A stretch of DNA of 64,000 bases from Ophiura sarsii (GCA_035610835.1 CM069441.1:78953515-79017514), one strand, 5' to 3'; counted from the stretch's first letter, positions 40,881 through 54,328 are shown. Made by a program: numbers and translations. The notes: a model not told the origin generated them from the sequence alone.

Positions 40881-43030
40881 AATACGATCAAGTAGAAAAC
40901 TAAAAGTTAGATGTTTTCTACTTCAGACTCATTTTACTTGATCGCATCACATGTTATATTTTTGCTATCTCCGAGCAGTGACATTAGTTTGTATTCATGT
41001 AGGGGCAGCTTATGCATGTGACTCTAACATGATAGCATATATGATCAAACACTCAAATCATGTTACGATCTAGTAGAAAACTAAAAGTTAGATGTTTTCT
41101 ACTTCAGACTCATTTTACTTGATCGCATCACATGTTATGTTTTTGCTATCTCCGAGCAGTGACATTAGTTTGTATTCATTATGGGTAGCTTATGCATGTG
41201 ACTCTATCATGATAGCATATATGATCAAACAATCAAATCATGTTACGATCTAGTAGAAAACTAAAAGTTAGATGTTTTCTACTTCAGACTCATTTTACTT
41301 GATCGCATCACATGTTATGTTTTTGCTATCTCCGTGCAGTGACATTAGTTTGTATTCATGTATGGGCAGCTTATGCATGTGACTCTATCATGATAGCATA
41401 TATGATCAAACAATCAAATCATGTTACGATCAAGTAGAAAACTAAAAGTTAGATGTTTTCTACTTCAGACTCATTTTACTTGATCGCATCACATGTTATG
41501 TTTTTGCTATCTCCGTGCAGTGACATTAGTTTGTATTCATGTATGGGCAGCTTATGCATGTGACTCTATCATGATAGCATATATGATCAAACAATCAAAT
41601 CATGTTACGATCTAGTAGAAAACTAAAAGTTAGATGTTTTCTACTTCAGAGTCATTTTACTTGATCGCATCACATGTTATGTTTTTGCTATCTCCGTGCA
41701 GTGACATTAGTTTGTATTCATTATGGGTAGCTTATGCATGTGACTCTATCATGATAGCATATATGATCAAACAATCAAATCATGTTACGATCTAGTAGAA
41801 AACTAAAAGTTAGATGTTTTCTACTTCAGAGTCATTACTTGATCGCATCACATGTTATGTTTTTGCTATCTCCGTGCAGTGACATTAGTTTGTATTCATG
41901 TATGGGCAGCTTATGCATGTGACTCTATCATGATAGCATATATGATCAAACAATCAAATCATGTTACGATCTAGTAGAAAACTAAAAGTTAGATGTTTTC
42001 TACTTCAGAGTCATTTTACTTGATCGCATCACATGTTATGTTTTTGCTATCTCCGTGCAGTGACATTAGTTTGTATTCATTATGGGTAGCTTATGCATGT
42101 GACTCTATCATGATAGCATATATGATCAAACAATCAAATCATGTTACGATCTAGTAGAAAACTAAAAGTTAGATGTTTTCTACTTCAGAGTCATTTTACT
42201 TGATCGCATCACATGTTATGTTTTTGCTATCTCCGTGCAGTGACATTAGTTTGTATTCATGTAGGGGCAGCTTATGCATGTGACTCTATCATGATAGCAT
42301 ATATGATCAAACAATCAAATCATGTTACGATCTAGTAGAAAACTAAAAGTTAGATTTTTCTACTTCAGAGTCATTACTTGATCGCATCACATGTTATGTT
42401 TTTGCTATCTCCGTGCAGTGACATTAGTTTGTATTCATTATGGGTAGCTTATGCATGTGACTCTATCATGATAGCATATATGATCAAACAATCAAATCAT
42501 GTTACGATCTAGTAGAAAACTAAAAGTTAGATGTTTTCTACTTCAGAGTCATTTTACTTGATCGCATCACATGTTATGTTTTTGCTATCTCCGTGCAGTG
42601 ACATTAGTTTGTATTCATGTAGGGGCAGCTTATGCATGTGACTCTATCATGATAGCATATATGATCAAACAATCAAATCATGTTACGATCTAGTAGAAAA
42701 CTAAAAGTTAGATTTTTCTACTTCAGAGTCATTACTTGATCGCATCACATGTTATGTTTTTGCTATCTCCGTGCAGTGACATTAGTTTGTATTCATGTAG
42801 GGGCAGCTTATGCATGTGACTCTATCATGATAGCATATATGATCAAACACTCAGATCATGTTACGATCTAGTAGAAAACTAAAAGTTAGATGTTTTCTAC
42901 TTCAGAGTCATTGCTTGATCGCATCACATGTTATGTTTTTGTTATCTCCGTGCAGTGACATTAGTTTGTATTCATGTAGGGGCAGCTTATGCATGTGACT
43001 CTATCATGATAGCATGATCAAACAATCAAA
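40880..43030. repeat. satellite array, about 181-bp unit, about 12 copies
   Basis: Each unit contains ATGTTACGATCTAGTAGAAA, a 10-bp-stem hairpin (AGTAGAAAAC / GTTTTCTACT), TTGATCGCATCACATGTTAT, CTATCTCCGTGCAGTGACAT, and AGCTTATGCATGTGACTCTA. Two unit types partly alternate, differing at TTATGGGTAGC against GTATGGGCAGC/GTAGGGGCAGC. Units are highly similar, which indicates recent expansion. No coding potential. Confidence 0.95.
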
Positions 43031-46000
43031 TCCTGTCACTTACATGAAAAAGCTGCATTTTCTCTAGAATATACTCCGATGTCACTGCACAAAAGTCTAA
43101 GCATCATCAATGTCTTGTTTCATTTAGTAGAACTTAGTTTCAAATTTTTATTAAGTCTTTGTGCAATATTCTTATTTATATTTATATGTAGAATAAGATC
43201 AATGTTTGTAAAACGTGTTTGTAAATAAAATAAAATGATTTCATTGACTTTTTGAAGATGTTTATCAGAAATTGTAAATCGCAAGTATAATATTTCTGCA
43301 ATAAACTGTGTGTACAAGAGCTTCAAATAAGAATTGTAGCATATACTATGTGCCTGCACTGTTGAGTGTCTTGTTATCAGATACAAGCAATATTATTACA
43401 AAATATATTATTAGGGATTTTAACTATCTTTGAAATGCATAGGACAACAAATTGAGGGTTGCTGCGTTATTCCTTGATATTTTAATTCCTTGATATTTGA
43501 TACTTATCAAAGTCAATGTTTTCTTCTTCCTACAACAAGCATATATTAAAAAAAACCATTGGTGTTACCAAATAAATGAGACCCACCCAGGTTTTATGTA
43601 AACTAAGATATTGTATACATTTCTTTTGTACATGAAAAATATTTATATATAAACTGCCGAGAAAGTAACAGAAAATAGAGAAATTATGTGTACATGTATA
43701 TTCAAAATAAATATATTTTCCTATAACTATCTTGGTTTGTTTAGTACCATTCTTGGCAGTTTGAACGTTTTGTGTTAATACATGCTGTCAAAGTGCTAGA
43801 GTGTTGTCCTATAATATCCCTCACTGTACATTCAATAGGACACATTTGCAATGCATCCACATTGTATGCACACATCATGGAATAATTACATAACAATATA
43901 AAAGCCTATCACACAATATAAAGAATGTTTGGAATGTCAAAAACATGTGCATTATCACAAAAGGTGGCCTCAATCCTGAGACTTGGTATGGGGTATGAAT
44001 AATTTTGGACAGGCATAAAAACACAATTCTTGTTCAATTATATTGTTATGCAAAAAATGTTGAGCCCAGATATATTGATTTGCACTTGCTAACTAATAGT
44101 CTTTAGTGTAAAGCAAAAGTTCCACCACTCCAGCTGGTATAGATATGAGAAAAACGCAAAAAACTCATATTTTTCAAGGGGTATGAATAATTGTGGGCTT
44201 AACTGTACCTATACCCCTTTCCAATGTCAGTGCCCCTGGGTTAACTACCTTTGACGGTAATTCACTGCATTTTGGCCTATACTGTCTAAATGAACATATC
44301 TTGTGCCTAAGATTTTACAGAAATAATAAGGAAAAATATGGGTTTTCTTTTGATACCAAAGTATTTTGCTCAATGACATAAATTCTCAAAAACGTAAATT
44401 TTGGAAAATCTTATGTAATTCCTAACATTTGTCCCAAAATGATTAGTACCAATCGACGCCCAAAGTTCATTAATTATTTTCATCATCAAAATCAATGAGA
44501 TTTAGGTCCATTGTTTTTTCATCATCTTTGACATACTGTACCATTTCATTAACATTTTAGATCATGAATATCGGACTTATTCAACTGAAGTTACACTCCA
44601 TTGTGTAAGACATAGTGATTTCACCTTTTGGGCAAAGTGCAAACAAACGTGTGTGTGTTAAATTTGTTTGAAATAAACAAAATATTCTCTCAATCTCTTG
44701 TCTGCTGTTGTTCCTCTCTATCTTAAACTGTTGTTTGTTATGGTTGTTCAAATCATTAATATTCTTCAATTTGATTCAATTTGAAGAGTAAAAATGGATC
44801 GTCACACATGAGTGATCACAAGCTTTATTTCTATATGAGCTAGTTTTGAGGATAAACTTGAGAGACATTTTAATAGGTAAAGATGTGGTCATGGGTAAAT
44901 TACCAGTGGCTTAGACTTCTTTTTCATATTGGGATGGAATTTCTTACAAAAGTGGTAAAAATTATATAGTCTATTATTACTTTTTAACTTCACCAAATTC
45001 ATCCTCCAATAAAATAAAATGTAAAGCCACCAATACTAATAATTCATCGAATACCACTCCATCAGCTATTTTTGAATAAAATAATCTATATTTTAAAAAA
45101 TTCCCTAAACACTTGTCAAATAAAACAATGTATGAAGTTACTCAGGTGTGACGAACTTCTTTTGTGTGTAAGAGAATGTGTTGTTGATTAAATGATAGAA
45201 CGTTAAAGGGAAAATATTCTTGCTTTTCACAAACTTTTTAAATGACCCTCCTACATGTATATCCTGTGGTTTGATGTGTACCATAGGTCACAATAGAGAT
45301 TGTAATAGAAGTGAAGTCCAAAGGTTTGTTTCAATTTCATACTGGTACCCTATATCTTATGCTTCGATGAATTTCACTGACAAAGTAACAGGTATCTACA
45401 TATTATTGGCACTCTGAGGCTGTATTGAAAAGATCAGAAGCCCGGGACGCCACTCATGTATGAAAGTTGTAAGCATCTGTGTGAATGCATACCCAAAAAC
45501 CACCTTTAGCACCTTTGAAACAGTTCAAAATAAACCCGTAGCAAGGACTGGCAAGGTGTATGTCCCTGGATAAAGATATGCTTGTCCAAAAGGCATTTAA
45601 AAGGATGTGAAAACATTTCCCCCATAATTTTAATATTTATGCCATTTCTCAGAGTGTTTTGTTCTCATTTTAAGCTGTTAAACAGTGATCATAGTGATTG
45701 TCTCAAGTTATACCCTTACGCATATTAATATGGGTAAGAAATACACCCTTTTGTGTAGAGAAGCACATGACAAAAAGAATGACTATCACAGTTTTATTTA
45801 TTCATGAGAATGGTAGGCCATCGCCTAATTACAAGAACAAACAAAGTATAGTATTTAAACAATCCATCTAAGTACTACAAGAATGGTAGGCCATCGCCTA
45901 CAAGAACAAACAAAGTATAGTATTTAAACAATCAATCTAAGTACTACAATATTCTCAAACAATTCGGCATTTCCCATGCTCCCATCCAATATGCAATTGA

Positions 46001-46310
46001 CATTTAGATTTTAAGCACTGTGAACCAGAACACCCTGCTATGGACCAACTCATATTATAACCGATATTGAGCAATTTTGACAAGCAATGAGTCAATGAGC
46101 TAGAGTTCTGGAACAACCTGCTATTGAACAACACTTGACAAGATTCTAGCTGATATTGGACAAATTTGACAAACTCCTACAAAAGGACATACCACATCGA
46201 GCCGGGGAGGCAAGGGCACCCGCAGGGGTCGCCGGGCAGCCCTCATCCTAGATAGTGTCTCCAGTGAAAAATGCTATCCTGCGATCCCCCGGGCCCCGCA
46301 TCCCACCCTG
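43030..46310. other. intergenic, no gene recognised
   Basis: AT-rich with scattered short ORFs lacking domains. A direct duplication is at 45810-45950 (see separate entry). 46190-46310 is GC-rich (gccggggaggcaagggcacc) but has no ORF of note. Confidence 0.5.
45810..45950. repeat. tandem duplication, about 70-bp unit, 2 copies
   Basis: GAATGGTAGGCCATCGCCTA followed by 'caagaacaaacaaagtatagtatttaaacaat' occurs twice in succession. Confidence 0.9.
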
Positions 46311-46314
46311 ACAG

Positions 46315-46560
46315 AAATTTGTATGTCAAATCTATGTCAAAAGTGTGTCAAATCTATGTCAAACGGCAGTTTGACATAGATTTGACATGTCAAAACTATG
46401 TCAAATGGTAATTTGACATACATTTGATTGTGTCAAATTTGTGTCAAATTCAACTCTAATTTGATAGACTATGTCAAATCTATGTCAAATATACAAAGTA
46501 AAAGAAAAGTGTCAAAATTGTGTCAAATTTGTGTCAAAATTGTGTTAAATTGAACTTATA
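46315..46560. repeat. TGTCAAA-rich simple repeat with inverted segment
   Basis: Variants of ATGTCAAATCTATGTCAAA run toward a short inverted stretch (CAGTTTGACATAGATTTGAC). Its theme matches the larger array at 54660-55590. Confidence 0.85.
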
Positions 46561-46985
46561 AACTGTTAACATGCATTATCCATGTCAAATGTGTATCAAA
46601 TCTGACTTGTATTTTGTTCAGGATGTTTTCATGAAATGCATGTATGTCAAATGTGTATCAAATCTGACTTGTATTTTTGTTCATGATTATTTACATGAAC
46701 ATGTATGTCAAATGTGTGTCAAATCTGACTTGTATATTTGTTCATGATTATTTACATGAACATGTATGTCAAATGTGTATCAAATCTGACTTGTCTATTT
46801 TTCATGATTGTTTTCATGAACATGTATGTCAAATGTGTATCAAATCTGACTTGCCTTTTTTCAGGATTGTTTTCATGAACATGTATATAAAATGTATATC
46901 AAATCTGACTTTTATTTCTTTTCAGAATTGTTTTAATGAAAATATATGTCAAATGTGTATTAAATCTGACTTCTACGCTAAACCA
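46560..46985 (+). repeat. minisatellite, about 59-bp unit, about 6 copies
   Basis: The unit ATGTCAAATGTGTATCAAAT + CTGACTTGTATTTTTGTTCA + TGATTGTTTTCATGAACATG recurs with gradual divergence. The 110-codon ORF here is the translated repeat and not a supported gene. Confidence 0.9.
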
Positions 46986-47035
46986 GATATATCACATTCA
47001 TATATTTAGGGATTAAATCATTGTTTAAATATTAA

Positions 47036-47215
47036 TTTGATCAATCAATCTATGTATCAATCTATCAATGTATATATCAATCTATCTAATATATTAATCA
47101 ATCTATGGATCAATCTATCAACCAATCTCTATCATATCAATCTATCAATTACATCTATCAATCAATCTATTGATCAATCAACCAATTCTATCATATTCTA
47201 TCTATCTATCAATAA
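47036..47215. repeat. ATCAATCTATC simple repeat
   Basis: A degenerate ATCAATCTATCA array; a second short patch lies at 47465-47520. Translated ORFs are Asn/Ile/Ser runs without meaning. Confidence 0.9.
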
Positions 47216-47554
47216 TAATAATAATGGTATTTATAATGCGCCGTCAATCTAGGTAAAACTATTCCGAGGCGCAACATATTTATAAAACAAAAATACAAAT
47301 TAACATGAAAAATACATAAACAAGGATGATTTGCATATACATGTACATGTATATACAAAGAAATCAATTATAAACTGAGTCAAATAATCTTGTTTTTAAC
47401 AAGTTCTTAAAAGAGTCAAGTGAATCACAGCATCTTAAATTATAAGGTAGTGAGTTCCAGAAATTATCTATCAATCTATCTATCAATCTACCAATGTATC
47501 TATTCATCAATCTATCAATAACTGTTGGAATATATTAGATTAATTTAATTAATT

Positions 47555-47923
47555 AAAGGTATATCATGTGATCTTTTCCATGGGACGCCCTCAACCCCCG
47601 AAATAAAATTGGAAGCAAATTTTCTTGCAGATTCACATTTCTAAATTTTAAATATATTTCAAGTTACAGAGCGATACAATTCCTAATTACCTCAAAATCA
47701 TGGTTTTTGTGTGAATATAGAGTATGAAAATAAACTGTCCGTTAACCTGATAGTTTATTTTCACTCCAAAACCATGATTTTGAAATATTTAAGAATAATA
47801 TCACTCTGTAACTTGGAATGTGTGTACAATTTATGATCAGAAGTGTAAATCTGCAAGAAATGTGCTTCCAATTTTTTTTTTTAGGATTGGGGGCATCCCC
47901 TGAAAAAGATCACATAATATACC
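47555..47923. mobile_element. foldback MITE family, copy B
   Basis: Same mirrored structure as 19987-20372: AAAGGTATATCATGTGATCT on the left, and 'gatcacataatatacct' on the right, with CTGTCCGTTAACCTGATAGT at the centre. Confidence 0.85.
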
Positions 47924-47929
47924 TCATCA

Positions 47930-48380
47930 CAAAATTATAGGTTGTTGTTTACCTGTCCAAAATATGTGCTTGACCCTATCTAAACAATAGATTGTTAGAA
48001 ATATATGGTTATACATACTTAAGATGAACTATTTGTGATGATACAATTGAAAAATGTTCCTAAACAGGTGATTTTCACCAAATTGATAGATAACGCGGTA
48101 GCAATATATAGGCCACATTTTTAACAAATGTGACCATAAACTACACAATATTTACATAATAATATGCTGACATGTATAACTTATGTATCACTAACAATTT
48201 TAGGCACTAAAATAACCACTTTGTCAGTGATAAATTTGATTTTGACAACGTTAGCCTAAAGGTCATAAATTTCCTATGCTTTTATACAGTGCAAGTCTTC
48301 CGAATTTGGCAACCTTAATTTCAAATCTTCAGAGGGTATGTACAGGGGGTTAGACATTTTTTTTCATTTTTTTTCATATT
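47930..48380. other. non-coding, nothing recognised
   Basis: AT-rich sequence with no supported feature. Confidence 0.4.
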
Positions 48381-48382
48381 AA

Positions 48383-49262
48383 GGGACCGTTCATTATTTA
48401 AGGTGGAGGGGGGGGGGGTTGGGACAAATTCGAGAATCGTAAGTTAAAATTACCTAACCCCCCCTACAGCTGAAACTGAAAATTACAGGACCCCCCTGCT
48501 AATCAGTAGCTTTTTACCCCCCCCCCCCCCCCCCCCCCACCCCTCCCCGAAAAAAATCAACTTGTCACATACTTAAGGGGCTGTCACTCTTTACCTTTGG
48601 AATTTTGTTCATGGATACGTTGGCAAATTTTGTTTGTGACACCCTATCTGAAAGGCCAATCATTTTATGATGCCCCTTCTTTTTATTGTGTGAAATTAGT
48701 AATGGCGAGCGTAGCGAGTTGGAATTTGTTTCTTCATATTTATACATTTTGGGTGGTTTTGTGAGTCTTTATAACCCGAACAAGTTAGAACATTCTGAGC
48801 AGAAACGTATAATCCAGTGAAACCTTCTACTTTTGTGAGCATTGGTACAAAGCAGAGATGAGGTGAAAAGCATGCAATAAATCACATTTTTAAATCATGA
48901 AATTGGATTTTGTAACATTATACACCCTGTGGCTCTAATGTCTCGACCGTTGATGATTATATAGATGTTTTTCCACCATTTCGTCGATTTGCTGTCCAGA
49001 AGTCGTCTCATAGTAAAAGTTTTTGAAGGCGATAGGTTTTAAGAAAATATGCGCGAAGCGCAGAAAAAAATGGCATTTACACTCCAAAATAGCCTCTAAA
49101 ATCACTCCAATCTTTATAGTTTAAACAAATTTACACAACCCCCCCTGTTCAAGAATAAAAAGTTACATAACCCCCCTATTTCAACATATGAAAGTTACAT
49201 GACCCCCCCCCTATAGTTTACTCACCCCCCCCCTCCCCCTCCACCATAAATAATGATAGGTC
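48383..49262. mobile_element. TIR element (about 880 bp) with G/C-rich ends
   Basis: GGGACCGTTCATTATTTAAG + GTGGAGGGGG on the left is mirrored by CCCCCTCCACCATAAATAAT + GATAGGTC on the right. The interior has C tracts (for example about 48517-48538) and AAAAATGGCATTTACACTCC. No transposase. A related end (gggagcgatcactattta) lies at 56993. Confidence 0.65.
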
Positions 49263-49302
49263 AACCACATATTTTAAAATGGGTAATAAAAAAAGTTGGT
49301 TT

Positions 49303-50470
49303 CCCCCCCCCCCCCCCCCCTACTTTAATAGGCAACATCAATCGTCTTAAGTGGTAATTAATTAGTTAATTGGTTAATTAATGCATTAGTTAATAAATGA
49401 ATTAATTATTGATTGATGTAGCACTTGATTAAATTTAATAATTAAGTTGGTTTTATTGTATGTATATATTCAATTTACTGGATTTTCAAATTATTTTAAT
49501 AAATGGAACTATTTTGAATTACAAATGAAGTTATTGACTTATATAGATTAATCATTATATTTATAAATGAATAGATAAACACATTAATACAAATTAAATG
49601 AAGTTTATTCAATGAAGGCCATATATAAATTGAAATAAATTGAATAGTGATCAGCTTTATCCCATCTGAGCGATGATTGTATTTTTAAAGACTCTTCTTG
49701 TTGTTTACAAAAGCGTACCAGTGTATGCTGGTTCCCTGTATCAATGGGCTCCACACAACTTCTCCATGCTGGAGATCCAGATGCAGGGAACCAGCATGAC
49801 CAGTGCATTACAAGATGGTGGATTATTTGAATAAATTTGTTACAGTTGGCGAACAAGATGCTTAAAAAATACTTGAAATATCAAGAATTTGGCAATTATC
49901 AGTTTATAGGAAGAGAACCATGTTGTTAATAAATCACTGCATTCATTCTAGAGCAGATTTATAGCTGTATAAAAATGATACCGATGTAATCTAATAGGAA
50001 ATGCTTGGACTTGCATTGATTGATATGAAAATGGCACGGCCGGCCCGAGTGCTGGCATGGATGGATCCGATCATATGATGGACCAGCTGATTTGCTGAGA
50101 GCTGATGAAGTCCTAAAGATTAATGGTAAGGAAATGTATGATTTGTTTTACAAGTATTCTTAATTTCTGTGTAATTAATTGCAATTATTTACGGCCGTCA
50201 TTATTAAATTGTGAAAATAAGCTTACCCATTGATTTCAACAAGGAAATTTCATGAAAATTTGAACATGCTCGGAATATGTTGATTCATATCACATTTTAA
50301 AGAGCTTGAAAAACTCTTTAAAATGATAGGTCTCCCATAGTCAGGGGATTCTTGGAACTAAAGTTATCGTAAATTTTCTTTCGCAGATCAGATCTGACCC
50401 AATTTTGATGCAATTTCGAGCCAGTAATTGTGACCATTACAATTACATGTAGTGATGTACAGTATTATTA
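49303..50470. other. intergenic with C tract and a short hairpin
   Basis: A C run at about 49303-49320, then AT-rich sequence with ATTAATTAATTA-type repeats. No gene is supported. A donor-like AATG|GTAAGG lies at 50125-50130, but the preceding open frame of about 30 codons has no recognised domain. Confidence 0.4.
49724..49798. other. inverted repeat, 19-nt arms around TGCTGGTTCCCTG
   Basis: 49724-49742 and 49780-49798 are inverted with two mismatches, separated by 37 nt. It could fold as a small hairpin RNA, but nothing shows transcription. Confidence 0.5.
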
Positions 50471-50491
50471 AACTAACAGTATGTACAATGA

Positions 50492-51059
<568 letters not shown>

Positions 51060-51060
<1 letters not shown>

Positions 51061-52100
51061 GGGATGGCTTATGATTAATGAGACCTGAATCATAATGAAA
51101 AAAACTCCATGCCAATGGGTTGCGGACGGTGCCGAGTGACTATTAATAATACAATTTTCAATGCACTAAATTATATGTATGGACAAAATACAGAAAAAGA
51201 AAAAAATATAGAATTCCTGGAAATTGATGCGTGTGGAGACGAGAAACTGGTTTTTGTTTTTTTACTTGGCCTTATAATTTCATTTTTAAATACAGTAGCT
51301 CTATTTCGTCACTGTAACACCAACATTCACATTGCCGTATCACGGCACACGCACTGTAATGCACATACACTGTTGTACATGAAAATGGACCTAGGTTGAT
51401 CGATCGGTAATTGGAAAATTGGGCCTTTACTTTTTTCTTTAAAAATTACCGCATTAAATAATAAAGATCTGTATTTATTTTCGCCAATTTATACAACAGG
51501 TCGGTTGGGTCAGTACAACTGGGTTTTTGTTTTTTGTGGGTTGGGGGTTATTAAGTTCATATTCAAATTTTTGTATTTAATATATAATGTGTATCATCTT
51601 TTCAGCAGGATGCCACTGACTGGGGAGATGGAGCATCTGATAAGGCCAAAGGAAACATGCAGAATTACAAGAATTAAGACACCAAAAACATACAACTGCA
51701 GACTGAAATGGATGACTTTTAAGCATACATTAAAAAGGTACATACAAAATAAATTGTCCTAGTTGAGACATTTGCGATATTCTCAGACAAGATCTTGTTG
51801 TACTTTTTACCGAAACACCAATTTCCATTAACCCCCAACTCTCCCTTGCCGGGCTTTTGCCAATTAAACCATGATTAAACTTACTATCAGGGGACAAAAC
51901 ATGAAGAAAGATGTTTGTTAACCCTAAAACTCCCTAGTTTGGTTTTTCACAATTAAACTATCAGAGAAGAAAAATGGGCCAAATTTTCTCTCCCTCGGTT
52001 AAATTTCATTAGTCTGCATTTGAAGTAATTGATGAATATCTATGCTCTGCTGTTTTGTTTATGTTTAAATGGCGGATGTAAGATGTGCGAAGTTCAGGGG
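51060..52100. other. intergenic, no gene recognised
   Basis: ORFs at 51109-51399 and 51505-51762 show no domain; the first has a hydrophobic stretch (FVFLLGLIISFLNTVALF) that is probably chance. An acceptor-like CTTTTCAG at 51599-51606 precedes a 23-codon open frame, too short to judge. Confidence 0.4.
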
Positions 52101-52103
52101 TAG

Positions 52104-52324
52104 GGTAAAGTCACCAGTTTTCGGTCAGCACCTATTTTCGGTCACTTTCGCCCAAATCGTGTAATGAAAATTACCTCGTTGTTATAATCTGACGGCTAAG
52201 AAACTGCCGCATAGTTGATGCATCCCAGTATTGCTTTAAAATGGCGACAACCGATGCAGTTATAAATACGATTTGGGCGAAAGTGACCGAAAATAGGTGT
52301 TGACCGAAAACTGGCGACTTTACC
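52104..52324. mobile_element. small foldback MITE with 57-bp arms
   Basis: 52104-52160 and 52268-52324 are inverted copies with about three mismatches, starting GGTAAAGTCACCAGTTTTCG and containing CACTTTCGCCCAAATCGT. The whole element is 221 bp. Confidence 0.9.
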
Positions 52325-52360
52325 AGGGCTATGTATCATTAACAGACAGAAGTTGTTTAT

Positions 52361-52378
52361 CCCCCCCCCCCCCCCCCC
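52361..52378. repeat. poly-C tract (about 18 C)
   Basis: Followed by a hAT-like end in inverted form (TTACGCTACTG at about 52414-52424), without an identified partner. Confidence 0.85.
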
Positions 52379-52830
52379 GACAACAGGCCTGTGCCCTCTC
52401 ATCCATCATTCAAAGTTACGCTACTGGTGCAGTCTCATTTTAGTTGTCTTAAAGGTAGATGTTCCGATTTTCAACTTGAAGTTTTCTATTTTACATGAAA
52501 GGTCATCCTTAAAAAAATTGTGTTCCAAAGTTTGAGTTGCATAGCTCTATGGTTCTTATTTTAGACGCACAAGATGCTGTGAACTGTACCCATTGAGTAG
52601 TACACAAACTATATCGGTGGTTACCACCATTCGCGGTAATTCGACGTTATTTCATCGATTTCTCCGTAATTATACTGATTTAGGCCGTCAAATTTCAGTA
52701 TGATGATGAGAAAAATACGAGCTTTCATATGATATGAAAATTTCCGTATGTTTGAAATAATTCTGTGTTACGAAAATGTGATCGGGTCATCTACCTTTAA
52801 ATATCATTAGTAAAACATATGACCAATATA

Positions 52831-53578
52831 CGAGGGGGTATCAAAAAGTTTTAGAAAACACCCAGAAGTGAAGGAGCCAGAAACTTTATTTTGATATGTG
52901 ATCCTTCAGACATCTTTACTAAAGTCCCTGTGCAAAGTTACACATTTTTCCTACTATTTATTACCTGTCCACAGACCACCATTGTAGAGATCCTCAGATT
53001 GACCACCATTGATAGATTCTCAGATTGCCTCAGATTGTGTTATTCCCAAAACAGCAATAAATAGTTTAAAGTTTTGACAGAAAGGGGTCAAAGGTCATTA
53101 CAAACAAGCTTGGTGACAATAAACTTAGAATCTCGTTTTGAGCAGCCTGGTGCTAAGCATAGATGAAAGGAACCGACAATTTGGAACCCGGTAGTATATT
53201 TTAACGGAATAAATCGTATTGGAAACTGGAAACCAATGCTTAGCACCAGGCTGCCGGAAACGGAATTCATAAACTTATGGGTAATATGGGGTGTACACAG
53301 ATTGACCTCTAATGACCCATACATGACCTTTGACCCTTTCTGTCAACACTTTAAACTATTTATTGCTGTTTTGGGAATAACACAATCTGAGGCAATCTGA
53401 GAATCTATCAATGGCGGTCAATCAGAGGATCTCTACAATGGCGGTCTGTGAACAGGTAATAAATAGTAGGAAAAATGTGTAACTTTGCACAGGGACTTAG
53501 TAAAGATGTCTGAAACAAAATGAAGTTTCTGGCTCCTTCACTTCTGGGTGTTTTCTAAAACTTTTTGATACCCCCTCG
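52831..53578. mobile_element. foldback element (748 bp) with about 300-bp arms and TA target duplication
   Basis: The ends start CGAGGGGGTATCAAAAAGTT and mirror each other for roughly 300 bp (through 'ccagaagtgaaggagccaga', 'acacatttttcctactattt', 'aaacagcaataaatagttta'), with TA at 52829-52830 and 53579-53580. TA plus CGAGGG ends suggest a Tc1/mariner relation. A smaller perfect inverted repeat is nested near the centre. Motifs GGTCAAAGGTCA occur in each arm (TGACCTTTGACC on the right). Confidence 0.9.
53142..53254. repeat. nested perfect inverted repeat, 19-bp arms
   Basis: GCAGCCTGGTGCTAAGCAT at 53142-53160 and its exact inverse at 53236-53254 sit at the centre of the 748-bp foldback element. 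Confidence 0.95.
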
Positions 53579-53811
53579 TACATATATATACTGAGAACAA
53601 CTTTCATTCATGAAATGTTCCTAGCATGGACTTTAATTATATATTATTACTCAATTTTGACACACAAGTAAATATATAGTTTTTTTATAGCAAGTAAATG
53701 ACATCTTGCTCTAAAATCTTTGCACATGATGATGACTTGTTTTTCAAACATGAAACATTTTGTAGTTTTCACAATTTTCCTAACCCTTTGTACGGTTTTC
53801 TTTTCTCGCAG

Positions 53812-53885
53812 TATGTGCTGTCAGTGTCAACCAACTCAAGATCAAGCCTCCAGATGTAAGCAGATACATTTATGAAAAGTGCTAA
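53812..53885 (+). CDS. possible terminal exon, low confidence
   Basis: A good acceptor (GTTTTCTTTTCTCGCAG) is followed by an open frame in phase 1 (…CAVSVNQLKIKPPDVSRYIY, EKC, stop). I do not recognise the peptide, and no convincing upstream exon is seen, so it may be chance. Confidence 0.18.
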
Positions 53886-54328
53886 CTCCACCATGGCAGG
53901 CAGCAGAATCATTGAACGTTTTGAAGATGTGATCTAACAATATTATTCTACAGTTCTATTAGCTCCTGTAAAGCAACACTTTTTTGGTTTTGAACAAGAG
54001 GAGAATAGGACTGACTCTTTGTGTAACATTAAAGCAGAGCATGTTTTTCAAAAGTTGTTTGTCCAAATGCACAAAATGGATCAAGTGCTAAGACCTACTT
54101 CATTCAGAATTGTTTTAATAAATGAGATTGAACCAGTGAAAATCAACTGTATAGCTATTACTGTTTATTTGTGATGAGCAAAATAGTATAATTTGCCATA
54201 CATGTATGTGTTCTACAACTATTGCACTCTGCCATGTTCAAATGTATATCAAGTTTTCGTTTACATGTAGGATTTGATACTGATAGCAAGGATGCCTAAC
54301 TTGCACGATTCAAACAGCTAAAACAATA
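53886..54328. other. non-coding, nothing recognised
   Basis: AT-rich sequence, no supported feature. Confidence 0.4.

Noticed and set aside
40880..43030. CRISPR-like array
   Set aside because: Units of about 181 bp are contiguous with no unique spacers, in a eukaryotic context; it is a satellite.
46677..47009. 110-codon plus-strand ORF
   Set aside because: Direct translation of the 59-bp minisatellite; no non-repeat content.
47037..47252. ORF rich in Asn/Ile/Ser
   Set aside because: Translated ATCAATCTATC simple repeat.
50040..50125. Possible exon ending at AATG|GTAAGG joined to the frame at 53812
   Set aside because: Phases agree, but there is no acceptor at the 5' side, no recognisable peptide, and a stop lies just upstream; too weak to annotate as a gene.
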